From contig JAIEMH010000247.1 of NCBI GenBank assembly GCA_019752245.1, positions 1 through 6,606 on the forward strand: a stretch of 6,606 nt of DNA. The letters run 5' to 3'. How positions within the stretch are numbered: the first letter of the stretch is position 1; the number at the start of each line of letters is the position of its first letter. The notes beneath the pieces were generated by a model. That model did no database searches, had not been told where the DNA came from, and was given only the letters and a program-made list of their open reading frames with translations. The translations under genes were made by a program, and so were the position numbers. The stretch is from Flavobacteriaceae bacterium. GTDB taxonomy: Bacteria; Bacteroidota; Bacteroidia; Flavobacteriales; Flavobacteriaceae. Positions 5,812-6,606 of the stretch are shown here, one piece after another.

Positions 5812-6606
5812 TTACATTTTTATAACAATACCATTTGGTTTATTTCCCACGTTAATTGTTTTGGTCACCGTATGGTTAGTAGTATTGACAACTGAAACTG
5901 TATTTGCCGTTTGATTTGTCACATAGGCAGTGTTACCGTCTGTTGTGAAAGCAATTGCGTGAGCACCAGCACCAGTGTTAAGTGAACTTCCATGCATCCA
6001 CATATTCATTCCCGCATCCCAAGTCCAATAATGTACTTTTCCATTCATTGGATCCGAAACCCATAATTCATTTTTAGGACCGTTATATGATGCTATTCCC
6101 GGCATGAAACCTAAAGTAATTGTTTCATCTACTGAGTTTGTTGCAACATCAATCACAGAAATAGTTTGTCCGTCTTCATTATCGACATACATTTTACCAT
6201 TACTTCCTGTCCAAGCACCAACAGGGTTATCTCCAACGGCAATAGTTGTGACTATCGCTTTTGTGGCAGTATTTATAACTGTTATGCTGTCATCATCACC
6301 ATTTGCTACATAAGCTTTGGTACCATCGGAAGAGAATGTTAATTCAGCTGCCATCATTCCAACATTAATTGTATTTAATAATGTATTCGAAGTAGCATCA
6401 TATACCAGAACTTTGCTATTCATTTCATCCATTTGAGGTACCCAAATTTCATTTCCGTTAGGAGAATAGATTGTGTTATGGTTCATTAAAGGAAGATTGA
6501 TATTTTTTATAATTGAACCATTCATTGCATCGATAACTAACAATTTACCGTTCATCCCCGATGTATTTAATCCTGAATGCCCGGCACTTAAGTCCATACC
6601 AGGTAC
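5812..6606 (-). CDS. YVTN/YncE-type beta-propeller protein, Met-rich, 5' end outside window
   Basis: The frame is open to the window edge; VPG precedes the first in-window Met at 6597, so the true start and any signal peptide or lipobox lie upstream. Propeller repeats of about 40-45 residues are clear: KAYVANGDDDSITVIN, KMYVDNEDGQTISVID, ELWVSDPMNGKVHYW and TAYVTNQTANTVSVVN, each followed by a strand ending in IxVGxxPxG-like text (AVGDNPVGA, NVGNKPNGI). About five to six blades are in view. The final blade is complete at the TAA. From the first Met on there are 15 Met in 261 residues and no Cys, with MNG three times, GMNMWMHG near the 5990 region and DLSAGHSG at the N-terminal side. Family members are usually secreted binding or scaffold proteins. 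Met/His richness suggests soft-metal contact, by inference. It probably heads or sits near the start of the operon. Confidence 0.85.
   Translation of the reverse strand, partial: VPGMDLSAGHSGLNTSGMNGKLLVIDAMNGSIIKNINLPLMNHNTIYSPNGNEIWVPQMDEMNSKVLVYDATSNTLLNTINVGMMAAELTFSSDGTKAYVANGDDDSITVINTATKAIVTTIAVGDNPVGAWTGSNGKMYVDNEDGQTISVIDVATNSVDETITLGFMPGIASYNGPKNELWVSDPMNGKVHYWTWDAGMNMWMHGSSLNTGAGAHAIAFTTDGNTAYVTNQTANTVSVVNTTNHTVTKTINVGNKPNGIVIKM

Noticed and set aside
6104..6313. Plus-strand 69-codon frame
   Set aside because: Complement of repeated propeller codons; Val/Thr-rich text is a by-product of the YVTN repeats.

Overview
The window looks like an AT-rich Bacteroidota (Flavobacteriia-like) genome fragment. 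The clues are low GC by eye, mostly weak or absent Shine-Dalgarno sequences, Bacteroidota-type CusA wording (VVVDDGIVMVENAYR), and a heavy-metal-binding domain plus DUF3347 and a Haem_bd-type CxxCH protein in one locus. All supported genes lie on the minus strand and read from position 6606 towards 1. Eight of the nine are packed with gaps of 1-13 nt or a 1-nt overlap, so this is very probably one operon. The plus strand holds only shadow frames. No gene-free stretch exceeds 74 bases. I see no tRNA, rRNA, CRISPR array, insertion sequence or phage feature.

In transcription order: (1) 6606-5812, 3' part of a Met-rich, Cys-free YVTN/YncE-type beta-propeller; (2) a 74-nt spacer with a strong hairpin; (3) 5737-5270, secreted TlpA-like thioredoxin with WCAPC; (4) 5265-4768, secreted HMA-domain protein with an unassigned C-terminal domain; (5) 4768-3959, predicted outer-membrane barrel protein; (6) 3951-3292, class I SAM-dependent methyltransferase; (7) 3278-2583, lipoprotein with a CPMHPE heavy-metal-binding domain and a DUF3347-like domain; (8) 2581-2111, membrane-anchored CxxCH haem-binding protein; (9) 2105-825 and 813-1, a CusA-type copper/silver RND efflux pump encoded as two separate reading frames, the second running off the window.

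Inferred theme: an envelope copper (or silver) handling operon. A thiol oxidoreductase and a periplasmic HMA protein would handle Cu(I). The lipoprotein carries the kinds of metal-binding ends seen on Bacteroidota CusB adaptors. The RND pump would expel the metal. CusB and CusC are not in the window; they may lie beyond position 1 or elsewhere.

The most unusual feature is the break in CusA. It falls in the cytoplasmic loop between TM4 and TM5, with a tight stop/start junction, while both halves keep their key transport and metal-binding residues. The window alone cannot tell a working two-piece pump from a recently broken gene.
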